A DNA stretch of 64,000 nucleotides from Trema orientale. Lineage: Eukaryota > Streptophyta > Magnoliopsida > Rosales > Cannabaceae. The notes beneath the pieces were generated by a model that worked only from the letters and a program-made list of their open reading frames with translations, was not told the origin of the DNA and did no database searches. Shown here in pieces: positions 47,516-58,386 of this stretch. The first letter of the stretch is position 1, and the number at the start of each line of letters is the position of its first letter. Both the position numbers and the translations under genes were made by a program. Location of the stretch: NCBI GenBank assembly GCA_002914845.1, contig JXTC01000432.1:81691-145690 (forward strand), read 5' to 3'.

Positions 47516-48520
47516 ATGGTCCGAGAGAAGAAGATAGTCGATGAAGTCTCTGGCTGGCTCAGAATATATGACGATGGCTCGGTGGACCGGACATGGACCG
47601 GGCCACCCGAGGTCAAGTTCATGGCCGAGCCAGTGACTCCTCATGATAAATTCATCGACGGAGTCGCCACCCGAGACGTTGTAGCGGACCCAAACTCCGG
47701 CCTCCGAGTCCGAATCTATCTCCCGGAAAAGATTCCGGACGAGGAAAACACCAAACTACCTATCATACTTCACTTCCATGGCGGCGGCTTCTGCATCAGC
47801 GAAGCCAATTGGTTCATGTACTACACCGTGTACACCCGGTTAGCCCGCGAAGCGCGAGCTATTATCGTCTCCGTCTACCTCCGGCGAGCACCGGAGCACC
47901 GGATTCCGGCAGCGGCTGACGACGGCCACTCTGCTCTCCTCTGGCTTAGCTCTCGGGCCAAATCCAGGACTGAGCCGTGGCTAGACAGAGCCGACTTCAA
48001 CCGGGTTTTCCTAATCGGAGACAGCTCCGGCGGGAATTTAGTCCACGAGGTGGCCGCACGAGCCGGAAAGGAGGATTTGAGCCCGCTGCGGCTTGCAGGG
48101 GCGATACCGGTCCACCCGGGATTCGTCCGGCCGGAGCGGAGCCGGTCGGAGCTGGAGCAGCCCGAGTCGCCGTTCCTAACCTTAGAGATGGTGGACAAGT
48201 TCTTAGGGTTTGCCCTGCCCGTGGGGTCGACGAAGGAGCACCCGATGACGTGTCCGATGGGACCGGCGGCGCCGCCCTTCGAGGGTTTGAAACTGCCGCC
48301 GGTGTTGCTATGTATTGCGGAGAAGGATCTGATCCGAGACACGGAGATGGAGTACTATGAGGCCATGAAGAAGGCCAACAAGGACATTGAGCTTCTTTTG
48401 AGCCCCGGAATGGGCCATAGCTTCTATCTCAACAAGATTGCAGTCGATATGGATCCCGACACGGCGGTGCAGACCGCCGGCTTCATCTCCGGGGTAATAG
48501 AGTTCATCAAGAAGCACTGA
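47516..48520 (+). CDS. Plant carboxylesterase, CXE family (CXE17-like)
   Basis: A 334-residue alpha/beta-hydrolase of the plant CXE family (hormone-sensitive-lipase group), predicted to hydrolyse small carboxylic esters; its substrate is not known. The oxyanion-hole motif HGGGF is at residues 88-92. The nucleophile Ser170 is in GDSSGG (168-173). Catalytic Asp271 is in EKDLIRD and His301 is in GMGHSFY. The Ser-Asp and Asp-His spacings fit the family, and the histidine is retained, so this is an enzyme rather than a GID1-type receptor. The N-terminus (VSGWLRIYDDGSVDRTW, GPPEVKFMAEPV) resembles Arabidopsis probable carboxylesterase 17; that assignment is from memory. There is no signal peptide, so it is probably cytosolic. 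The length is normal for the family, the frame is open without introns, and the ATG is the first in frame after TA-rich leader sequence. It is GC-rich against AT-rich flanks. A possible poly(A) signal AATAAA is at 48623. Confidence 0.95.
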   Translation: MVREKKIVDEVSGWLRIYDDGSVDRTWTGPPEVKFMAEPVTPHDKFIDGVATRDVVADPNSGLRVRIYLPEKIPDEENTKLPIILHFHGGGFCISEANWFMYYTVYTRLAREARAIIVSVYLRRAPEHRIPAAADDGHSALLWLSSRAKSRTEPWLDRADFNRVFLIGDSSGGNLVHEVAARAGKEDLSPLRLAGAIPVHPGFVRPERSRSELEQPESPFLTLEMVDKFLGFALPVGSTKEHPMTCPMGPAAPPFEGLKLPPVLLCIAEKDLIRDTEMEYYEAMKKANKDIELLLSPGMGHSFYLNKIAVDMDPDTAVQTAGFISGVIEFIKKH

Positions 48521-48815
48521 AAGATCAGACGGTTAAGGTTTAGGCTCGTTTAATTAATAAGAGAGTGGTTTTTGATTCTCAAGGTAAATGACCATGTAAT
48601 AATTCAATGGAAAAAAAATAATAATAAACGAAAAGTTAATGGCCATGTAATAATTCAGGAAGAGAAAAAGTTAATCGCCCTGTACTTACGTCACTACGTG
48701 GTTGAGGGAAGATGATATGTAATGTCAGCTTAATTTACTAATACAAGTACGTTGTCTTCTTTTTTTTAAAGGAATATCTAATAATACAAGTACTTGATGT
48801 TTATAATTTGTATAA
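48521..48815 (+). other. CXE 3' flank
   Basis: AATAAA at 48623-48628 could serve as the poly(A) signal. The phrase CATGTAATAATTCA occurs twice (about 48592 and 48646), a small tandem duplication. Confidence 0.5.
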
Positions 48816-48984
48816 GGCGATGGCTACGGTAGGGGCGTCCTACGTAGGATCGTGCTTTAATTATCGTTGGATGAGAATCTGTGGAGAATAACGGGAATCT
48901 GTAGAAAATTTATTTATATACAGATTCCCGTCCAACGGTGAATAGACAAGACCCTACGTAAGGGCGCCCCTATTGTAGACGCGC
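48816..48984 (+). mobile_element. Mutator-type MITE, copy 1
   Basis: It has the same sequence plan as the copies at 50224 and 50793. The left terminus is ATGGCTACGGTAGGGGCGTC, the centre is ATTATCGTTGGATGAGAATC / GATTCCCGTCCAACGGTGAA, and the right terminus is AGGGCGCCCCTATTGTAGAC. The 9-bp flanks are only weakly similar, so the target duplication has decayed or the edges are off by a base or two. Confidence 0.85.
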
Positions 48985-50223
48985 AGTACAAAGAGTATTT
49001 TTCTGTTTTTGCAAATTTATGACTGGTATTGTACTCATCTACTGATCTCATATGTATGAACTCCAAAAAAGTGTGACTCGTGTTGTATTAATAGATGAGT
49101 TTTGAGACTGATTTTTATCTATTAATTGGTGAGTAGACATGATAAGATATAAGGTTAGAAAACATGATGATCACCTAGACGTGATGGCATTACCAAAGAA
49201 ATAGTTATTTATTGATATTAAAGGGTCGCCCATCATTATTATCGGTACTACTTGCGAACAAGTTCATTGGGTGGAATGAAAACGACAACAATCGGGAGAA
49301 CAATTATAAGAAAACTGCTTATAAGATATACGTCTAAATAGGCCCCATATTACTAATAATTCACCAGCACCATATATATATATATACATTTCCACATATA
49401 CTATAAAAAATTTTGTCTCTCTTGACGGTGGCAAAACTTGATCGAGCGAAAAAGAAAAACGAGGCACGTAATGGAGCAAAATCCGAATGGAAATCGTGAA
49501 ATTAACATGAGGATAAAAGGTACCTAGCATATATACATTAATACTTAATTGTAAGTCTGAAAACTGAGCTATACTAAAACGAATTATAGGGCCGTTATTG
49601 TCCATAGATTTTACATACATTGAAACATGACATATATAAGTCTAGTAAGATGATACTCTATTTGTGAAAAGGAACATCATGTTCATATATAATTAGTACC
49701 AGAAAACGAAAATCACTCTTTTCTAACCGTAATTAACGCTTTATTAATCCCATTTACGAAAAATTTCAGAGTTAGTAATATGGCTGATTTTTACGCGCTA
49801 GCTCCTTCTATAAACAAACGCATTGTCCTAAATCATTGCAAGTCGAAGATCAATCTTGGAAGTTGGAAGCTAACATAGGGAAGTCACGCACCTGCACTTG
49901 GAAAACTTAATGGTTCGATCGTCCATTGCACGAAAGGGATAAACTTCTCTTCAATTAGGACATATGGCATCCAAATTTCCACATTTTCAATTTTTGTTGA
50001 GAAATATAATATATTGAATATTCTTCGATGGATAGACATGTATATATGCACGTAAGCTTGTACTTTGACATGAAAAAATATAAGGTGATCAATGACTGAT
50101 AAATTAGATTTTCAACCAGGAAAATTTTCGGAAAATTTTCTGCTTGTACATGCGTACTTATATGGATATATACCAAGATATGATTTTCTTTTCCTTTATA
50201 AGTGCATATATATATATATATAT
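48985..50223. other. Gene-free stretch
   Basis: No gene recognised. AT-rich with a short TA run near 49374-49385. The small open frames here lack family features. Confidence 0.5.
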
Positions 50224-50394
50224 GGGCGCATCTACAGTAGGGCGTCCTTACGTAGAGTCCTGTCTATTCACCGTTAGATGAGAATCTGTATATAAATAGA
50301 TTCTCCACAGATTCTCGTTATTTTCCACAGATTCCCATCCAACGATAATTAAAGCATGACCCTACGTAGGGACGCCCCTACCGTAGCCATCCCC
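50224..50394 (-). mobile_element. Mutator-type MITE, copy 2 (opposite orientation)
   Basis: It begins GGGCGCATCTACAGTAGGGC and ends CCCCTACCGTAGCCATCCCC, the reverse order of copies 1 and 3. It is bounded by TA runs, so the target duplication cannot be read. Confidence 0.88.
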
Positions 50395-50792
50395 TATATA
50401 TATATATATATGAGATAAGCACTCCTTTCAAGAGGGTACTGAGAAGGAAAAAAAAGAAAAGAAAAAAGAAAGCAATATAGGGCCACCCATTATTCTATGA
50501 AAACTTTTCTATCTCTACTTGTGTAATAAGCACGCCATGATCGAAATAGATCAATTATTAGTCCGAAACTTCGGACTAGTTTCTTTGACCAAATATAATT
50601 CGAGAGACTAATATTCACAGAAAAAAAAGAAGTACAATTTCTGTTCTTCGGTCAACGTAGAAAGTTGAAACTCAAATTTAGTTGTCTATATTCGATGTTA
50701 TTTATGCTTTACTTTTACTTCAGGCCAAAAAAAGAAAAAGAAAAAGATATTATTTATGTTTTACTTGATATTTTGTCTTCTCTAATCAACTA

Positions 50793-50964
50793 GGGGATGG
50801 CTACGGTAGGGGCGTCCCTACGTAGGGTCATGCCTTAATTATCGTTGGATGGGAATCTATGGGGAATAATGGAAATCTGTGGAGAATCTATTTATATACA
50901 GATTCTTATCCAACGGTGAATAGACAGGGCCCTACGTAGGGGCGCCCCTACTGTAGACGCGCCC
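50793..50964 (+). mobile_element. Mutator-type MITE, copy 3, perfect 9-bp target duplication
   Basis: 172 bp, starting GGGGATGGCTACGGTAGGGG and ending CCCCTACTGTAGACGCGCCC. AATCAACTA lies on both sides (50784-50792 and 50965-50973). The 9-bp duplication and inverted termini of about 35 bp fit the Mutator superfamily. There is no transposase. Confidence 0.92.
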
Positions 50965-50973
50965 AATCAACTA

Positions 50974-51984
50974 TAATTATAGTTGACTTTATTTTCAGTG
51001 ATGTGTACTCAATACGTAATTAAGTACAGGATAGACGGTAGAGAACAAGACATAAAAATTAAAATAATAATAATAAAGACTATCAATCACTTATTACTTT
51101 CTTTTTTTCTTTTTTTTTTTTTTTGCTTGAACACTTATTACTTCTTTTATATTGTATTGATTTGTGTCCAACCACAAAATTAACTTTTGACATCCGTTTA
51201 AAATTCTCAAATAGAAGAATAAAATAAAAATAAGAGGAATTTATATTTAGGGGGTCTACTAAAGTTTTGTGATAAAAAATCACAATCACTCATTAATGTT
51301 TTCAAAACTAACTCTCATTGTCATGTCATATATGTAAAATTACTTAGATACATTATTTTTCAACAAATTTCAAACTATTTTAGTCATTACTGTCAATCCC
51401 GATCTCGACCCTAACAGTGGTGCCTCTGCTCTACAAGGGTCGAAATATTTTGACCGTGACCGAACTTATTCGGCCATATCTCACGGTTGTTCCAATCAGT
51501 TTTTGACCGGTGGCTAGAAAATTTTAACCCCGGTCAAAAATTTTCAACTAGGGTCGAAGCCACCAGTCAAAAATTTTTGACCGGTATTCGACCGTAGTCG
51601 AATTGTTTCGAGCCCCAGTTGAAGATGGTCGGCCGCTTTCCCATCAGCATCACCTACGTCACTTTTGATTCTTTTGACTTAATTGAAAAGTTTCAACTAG
51701 GGTCGAGTCAGGGATAACTTTGGAACTCTGAAATATTTATTAAATGATATGACAATAAAAGTCTTACTTTTATAAATGGTTTATAAGTTATCCCTCTTTT
51801 CATCGCATATATTAAAAAAGGGTCAAAATTGATAATCCCCCAATAATAAGTTTAACTCTTTTTTAATCGTTCATTTTTAGGGTCTCTTTTTTAAACTTTC
51901 TTTTGAAATATATCGTCAAAATTTTAGTTGAACAAAAGTGGTACGAGTATTTGAGATCTTTCTTTTTCAAATTATTATATATAT
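50974..51984. other. Gene-free stretch with GACCGGT inverted repeats
   Basis: At 51400-51720 the phrase TTTTTGACCGGTGGC (about 51511) faces GCCACCAGTCAAAAAT (about 51560), giving a stem of about 15 bp, and AAAAATTTTTGACCGGT follows. No gene is seen. The remainder is AT-rich with a T-run at 51101-51124. Confidence 0.5.
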
Positions 51985-51989
51985 CTAAA

Positions 51990-52398
51990 GCTGAGGAGAT
52001 TATTATTGTGCAAATAACGTGTTTTACTGTACAAAAAATAATAACTCAGTTTTTGTTATAATTTTCTGGATTTCCCTTTAGGTTGTTGTGAGGAGTGGCT
52101 GCCTAGTGGGGGCTTTCACGTAATTTTGGATGGAGCGTTTATACTGTTTATAAGTTTGCCCTTAGAATTGTGTGTATAGTTTATAAGTGGGTATGGCTAT
52201 TTAGTTATTTTAATTTTTTGGGCTCTGTGATTTGGCTGAATTGTCCTTTGATCTTTGCGTTTAAGTGAATAGTTGGGTTGGGTTTTATAGTCTTTTCACA
52301 TGACCCTTGGTTATTCTGCCTATCTCTCTCATTTGTTTTCTTCATTCTGATGCCTTTGTCTCTCTCTCTTTCTGTAACCTTTGAATACCTCTCTCTTT
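51990..52398 (+). repeat. 410-bp direct repeat, left copy
   Basis: It aligns to 54398-54805. Shared blocks include TTTTACTGTACAAAAAATA, GGAGTGGCTGCCT, TTTCACGTAATTTTGGATGG, TTTGCCCTTAGAATTGTGTG, TGATTTGGCT and ATTGTCCTTTGATCTTTGC. It is noncoding, and its class is unknown. Confidence 0.85.
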
Positions 52399-54397
52399 TC
52401 TTTCTTCTTTTTTCGCTTATCCAGATCATTTCCGTCTCTCTTTTTTTTCTTGAAGATCTTAGTTTTGTCCATTTTTTTTCATTTGTTGTTTATTTTACGT
52501 ATTCAAATCTCTCTTCTCTCTTTTTTTGGATTTTTTTTTTTTGTTTCTGTTTGCGAGCTTTTTCTTCGTTTTTTTTGGATTTGGCTTCATCCATCTGAGG
52601 TGTTCTCCCTCTTTGTTGTCTTGGTTCCTTGGGTTTCCTTCTTCTGCGGTATTTCCTTGATCTATTCTGTCTTTGTGTTTTTATTTTGTTATTGTTATTT
52701 TTATCTTTTATGTATAATGTTACTCTTGTTCTGTATTATTATCCATATGATGATTATGCTTCAAATAGTATCTATTTTCTTTTTTTTTTTTAGTTTTTTT
52801 AATTCTATTTTTAACTATTATTATTATTATTAATTCTTCTCTATTTTGGGGTATGGAAATCCTTGGTAATTGTGTTCTTTGGGCTAGTGTCTTACCACTG
52901 TGTTTTGGGATTTTTTGTTGGGCTTTGGCTTCTCAATGTGGACTTTTTATTGTTTGGACCTGAGTTTTTGTGCATATTTTTCTTCATTTAAAATACTTTA
53001 TTCGTATTTTTTCAAAAGTTCTACACTATTCTTGAAAATACTTTCAGAATGATTTTCTTTTCTTTTTTAATTTCTATGTTTGATATTTGTTATGTCTCCT
53101 AGATTTTTAGGATGGTAATTATGATTTCTTCTTTAGCTTCTAGTGATCGTTTGATTACCATTTATGTGATTTGAATAGTATTTAATATTGCATTGATATT
53201 TATGTGTTATTTTCGTCTTAAAAAAGGAAAGAGAAAAAAAGGTAAAAAAATAAAAAAAAAATAATTCAATGTAGGGAAGCAAAATAAGGGTAGATTTTCT
53301 TTAATACCTTTTTAGGATTTTTTTTTTATACATATTTTATTGAGATATTTATTCCTTTCACTGTTTCTCTATTTGAAAATGTGCTCAGTAAGATTCTATT
53401 TTTTTAATTTAAATATATTTATTTTTTTTAAATATGTCCTCCTCGCTGGTACTGCCATATGTGAAATTTTTTTAATGCTTTATGTATTCTTTTCACTGTG
53501 CTTTGATGCTATATACTTTACTCATTTACTGTATTCCTCATATGTTGTTTGTCTCGCTGTTTCTATTCAGTCACAAATTACTCAGTTTGTCTACTGTTTG
53601 TATAATCCTTTGCTGTCTGTAATTGACCTGAAGAGTTTTCCTGGAAATATTGAAGGCATTATTGCTCTTTATGATCTTCTGTTATCCTGTTTTTCTTCTG
53701 CCTCCTCTTAGTTATAACTATATTTTATTTTAGTATTCATTAATATATACCCTATGTTCTGTTGCTGCACTGTTAAGGCATTTATTTCTATGTTATTGTA
53801 TTTAGTATCATGTACTCTTTGAATATTTTATTAAATACTTTTGCTCATAATGTTGCTTATATTTCATTATCTTATTTATTAATGCTAACTATCTACTTTG
53901 CATTTATTCTGCTTAAATATTTAGCTCTTTATTTTTTATGTTAGGTGTTGTAGAATGATCTAATATTGCTTTTAATACTTCTGTATTTGATTTGTTTAGT
54001 CTTTGTTTTCTAGGTTTTTTTTTCTTCTTTTTTTTTTTTTCAATTCCTTTATGCATCTTTTCACTTCTCTGTTTTTTTCTCTGTTACTTTTGTTTGTTCT
54101 TCTCTAAATTGTTTAGCTCTGTTTATTCTTTTATTAACTGTTTCCATAGAGTCCTTTTTTTTCTTTCTCTTTTTTTTTAAAAAAAAAACTTATTACTATT
54201 TTATTATTTTTTAACTATATTTTGTAACATATTACATATTTGGTAATGATGATCAAATGTCTTCTAGTCATATGGAATTAAACACTAATTACCCATAAAT
54301 TGTTGTGTATGATGGCTATTATTGTAGAGTTGAATAGTGGGTTACTATGTAAATGGCAGTGGCTTAGTTTTTATTAGAGTTGTATGAGTTTGACCTT
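52399..54397. other. Pyrimidine-rich stretch between direct repeats
   Basis: Dominated by T- and CT-rich sequence, giving Phe/Leu/Ser-rich translations (for example 52381-52833) that reflect composition, not a protein. No exon, domain or splice pattern could be recognised. Confidence 0.6.
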
Positions 54398-54805
54398 AGA
54401 GTGAGGAGTGATATAGTTATTACTTTGCAAACAATATATTTTACTGTACAAAAAATAGTAACTTGGCTTTAATTATGATTTTTCAGATTTGCTCCTTGGG
54501 TTGTTGTGGGAGTGGCTGCCTGATTGAGGGTTTCACGTAATTTTGGATGGGGTATTTGTGTTGTTTACAATTTTGCCCTTAGAATTGTGTGCATGGTTTA
54601 TGAATGAGCATGGCTATTTGGTCATTTTAACTTTTTGGGCTTTGTGATTTGGCTAAATTGTCCTTTGATCTTTGCATTTGGGTGAGTAGTTGGGCTAAGT
54701 TTTGTAGTCTTTTTGTATGGCCCTTAGTTATTCTGTCTATCTTTGTCATTTGTTATCTTCATTTTGATGCCTTTGTCTCTCACTCTCTAACTTTTGAATA
54801 CCTCT
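54398..54805 (+). repeat. 410-bp direct repeat, right copy
   Basis: Diverged partner of 51990-52398, same orientation, about 2.4 kb downstream. A partial third echo (GGTCTTTTCAC, CATGGTCTTTGGTTATTCTG) follows at 54860-54980. Confidence 0.85.
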
Positions 54806-54980
54806 CTTTATGGCTTTGCCATTAGGATTATTTCTGTGATTTATGAGTGGGTGTGACCACGTGGTCTTTTCACTTCCAAATTTTCTAATCTGACCGAGTT
54901 AGTTTTCCTCTTATGTATTTGAATAGGGCTTTGATTGGGTCTTTTTCACATGGTCTTTGGTTATTCTGTCTGATATTCTC

Positions 54981-55533
54981 TTATTACTTCTCTATTTTGT
55001 CTTTAGTCCTTCTCTATTTTTATTACTGTGTTTCTTGGCTCCATTTACTTGGTAGTTTTTAGACAATTATGTGTTATATTCAAATGATTCTATTTCTGTT
55101 ATACGACTAATATAATATATATGGCAAATTTTTTTCTTATGTTGATAATATTTTCTATTTTGATCTAATTGCCAGAAATATCATTTTCACTTTTATGAGT
55201 GAGATGTTGTTTCTAAGGTGGCTAGATAAACACTTAAATGCATTATCAAATAAATTTACTATAGATTGGTAATACTTTTATATGTATAAGCCAAATATTG
55301 TTTTCATAAGAAACAATAAATTAGTGATATATGAATAATGATAAAAAAAAATTGCTGCTTTGATGGAAAAACAAAAAGAAGAAGATCTTAGTATAGAGGA
55401 AGACAAAGAAAACAGAAAAATGGAGTGTAATTCATATTGTTATAAAATTATTGTATAGTTATAAAACTGTTAAAGAAGTATTATTTTCATTATGTATCCG
55501 ATTTTATTACATGTATAATTTAATATTTTGTTT
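54981..55533. other. Gene-free stretch
   Basis: AT-rich; nothing recognised. Confidence 0.5.
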
Positions 55534-55538
55534 ATTTG

Positions 55539-56893
55539 TATTGAGTCATGCTTCGTATCTTCAATCCTACACCCATATTTTGAAGTTAACAAACATATGA
55601 TTAAGAACTAATAATCTACTTTAGCATGTAGCAAGTTGAATTGAAAGAAATACAAGATATTCAAGATAGATTATAGAAAAAAACTTGAAGACAAAGTTCA
55701 AAATTATAAGATCTAGACTAGCAAAGGTTATGCACTTAATTCTTATATTTGAATATTTGTCTATACATAATATGATCTTAATGACTCAAATTTTTCATAA
55801 AATTGGAAATTTTTAAACTAAAACTGTCAAACTTGTTTATCTCTAATTAAATTATGAAATTTATTTTACACAAGCTTTTAAATTGATTTATGAATTTGTA
55901 TAGTCCCCATATTACAAAAATGATCAGTTTATAAAGTCACATTTTGAAAATAATTGAAAAAGACTTGAAATAAAAATAAAAAATTATTCTCGGACAGTTT
56001 CGGCAGACCGATCCTCAGAATCGGTCGACCGATTCCTCTGTTCAATTTTTTTTAACAGTTTTTCAAATTCGACTGTTAGAACCGCGCCACCGAAGGCTAG
56101 TATTTTCGGTCGACCGAAAATGCACTTTCGATCTACCGAAAATGACAGATTGTCTGTCAAACGGTCTAAAACGGCTAGTATTCTTTCAAGTCTATAAATA
56201 GAAGCTTTTCTAACACTTGAAACAACTTTTGAATATTCCTACATTGCTTTAAAGATACTTTTAAATTGTTCAAATTATCTTTTGTGAATCAAACTTTTAA
56301 ATCTACTTTTTTATAAAAATCACTTGAGCCAAACTAGATCATATTTTATATTCTCATCTATTCTCTCTGGGTTTACCTTGCATAAATTATATTCTTAAGA
56401 GAGATTTTAGTTGAGTGTATCAACAAAATAAAAACTAAATTATATTTGTGAGGTAAGGTTGACACCGGATTCATAAACAACCAAGTTTAGGTGAGATTGA
56501 CACGGGAGTCTAAACAATTCGAGTTAGGCATGATAGAGCTGGATTCAAAGCTATTGTAAAGGTATGAGTGTACCAAAAGAGAAATCACTTGTTGTGTATA
56601 AGGGTCGGTCAAGCCCATTCTCTTGATCCGATAGTAGAGAGCTCGAAGCAGATTACCAAGAACCGAGGACGTAAACAAACTGTCGTATTTGTTGAATCTT
56701 ATAAAAATAGTATTTGCATTTTTCTATCCCTACCTCTTTAATTTATTTATCTTGGGCTTGTACGTACTATTTAGCTATTTTTACTTGTTATTACTTTTAT
56801 TTGTTTAACTTACTTACTTATCAGGACATGTGTGCAAAGGTTTTTAAAACCTAATTCACCCCTTCTCTTGGATTAGCTAATCTTGGACTAACA
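55539..56893 (+). repeat. Copia solo LTR, perfect target duplication
   Basis: A 1355-bp stretch ending TTGGACTAACA, with ATTTG on both sides (55534-55538 and 56894-56898). TCTATAAATAGAAGC near 56192 is a clear LTR TATA box. The end phrase CCTAATTCACCCCTTCTCTTG (about 56850) is typical of plant copia LTRs. Several CGGTCGACCGA palindromes lie just upstream of the TATA box (56010-56150). No internal sequence remains. Confidence 0.8.
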
Positions 56894-56898
56894 ATTTG

Positions 56899-58381
56899 GA
56901 CTGAATGACTTTAATTCTTTATGTAATGAAAATATTTTTTCCCCTTAATTAATATGAGTTTTGACAACCAAATAAAAGTATAGTTAGCTTAAATAGTTTA
57001 TATCCCAAAGTATATATATAAAGTATGTGATTTTAAATAAGAAGAAGAAATATATATATATGTAAAATATTCGACAATATTAGAAGTCTAAAAAAAAATA
57101 AAAATAGCATTAACACTATTATAGTATTTTAAACAAATAATGCAAATTTATACCTTAGGCCATTAATACTATAACAATTTAGTAATACTATAAAAAATAA
57201 TTACCTAAAATCAAGTTAATATAATCTAAATAGATGAATGTAATAAAAATTAATAAATAAATATATGACAGCTTAAATAAATATTTCGATTATTTTATTT
57301 CTAAATTACATCAAGATACTATTTCATAACCTTTCAAGAAAATAAATACTTTATATTTTATTAAAAGAATTTATTATCGTTTCTTTTTTAAAATAAACAC
57401 ATAATTAATTTTATTTTTTCTTCCTATTCTAAAAANNNNNNNNNNNNNNNNNNNNNNNNNNNNNNNNNNNNNNNNNNNNNNNNNNNNNNNNNNNNNNNNN
57501 NNNNNNNNNNNNNNNNNNNNNNNNNNNNNNNNNNNNNNNNNNNNNNNNNNNNNNNNNNNNNNNNNNNNNNNNNNNNNNTGTGAGATGCACATGCCGCACT
57601 CTCTCTCTTTGATGTCCATACTGAGATTAGTGCAATTTAATTTTCAATAAGGAATATAGCTGTTTGAAAGAAAATTCAAATTTGAACGTTTGTAATAATT
57701 TTCTCTAGTAAATTCAAATTTTGGCATAATTAATTACAGTATGTTGTTTTAAAAAGAAATTTTATTAGTATTTATATTATCGTTTTAGTCCTAATTAACG
57801 CAATACCAGAGCTAGAAGAATTCCCAAATAGGGTGAAGATATTTTTTTTCTAATACAGTAATAATGATACGAAAATATATTAAAATATTTGCAAATGACA
57901 TTAAAATGCATTATATTTGTTCTCGATAAATGTTCATCTTTTATAAGCACTACGTAATATCCTCATATCATATTATGAAAATTAAAATTTCATTTTTATG
58001 AAAACTTTAACAAAATACAGAAGTAAGAAATAATATGATTTTGTCTTCACTAGTTGAGGGTAAGGAAAGCTTCCCCAGTTCACTTATTTTACCTTTAATT
58101 TTAATTTTAAAAATTAAGTAGAAAATAAAAGTTAAAAATAAAAGGTTTTGAGTTAGGATAGAAAAAAAATTATATCTTATAGGACAAAATTAGAAAAGAA
58201 AAATCTCAATAGAAGCAAAATAAGAAACAAAAACTTGTTAGTTAAAAATCAATAAATATGTTAAGGGAGCAAATGAAAACAAAATTAGAGAGTCAAATAT
58301 AGGAGGCAAATAAAAATTAAAAAAAAAAACTAATAAAGGAGGGGTCAAGGGAGGAGAGCAAATGCAAAATTTTAGGGGGCC
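56899..58381. other. AT-rich gene-free stretch with an assembly gap
   Basis: No gene recognised. A 143-base run of N lies at 57436-57578. Confidence 0.6.
57436..57578. other. Assembly gap (143 N)
   Basis: Unknown bases. Shorter gaps lie at 12696-12702 (7 N) and 22764 (1 N). Confidence 1.
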
Positions 58382-58386
58382 CATTG

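Noticed and set aside
47875-48342. 155-residue antisense frame
   Set aside because: Shadow of the GC-rich carboxylesterase gene; no similarity to a known family.
52278-52833. Phe/Leu-rich frames resembling membrane proteins
   Set aside because: They follow from a T- and CT-rich tract; no start context, conserved motif or exon structure.
51960-55200. Helitron spanning the direct repeats
   Set aside because: The AAAGCTGAGGAG phrase near 51988 hints at a Helitron 5' end, but I found no CTRR terminus with hairpin and no Rep/helicase.
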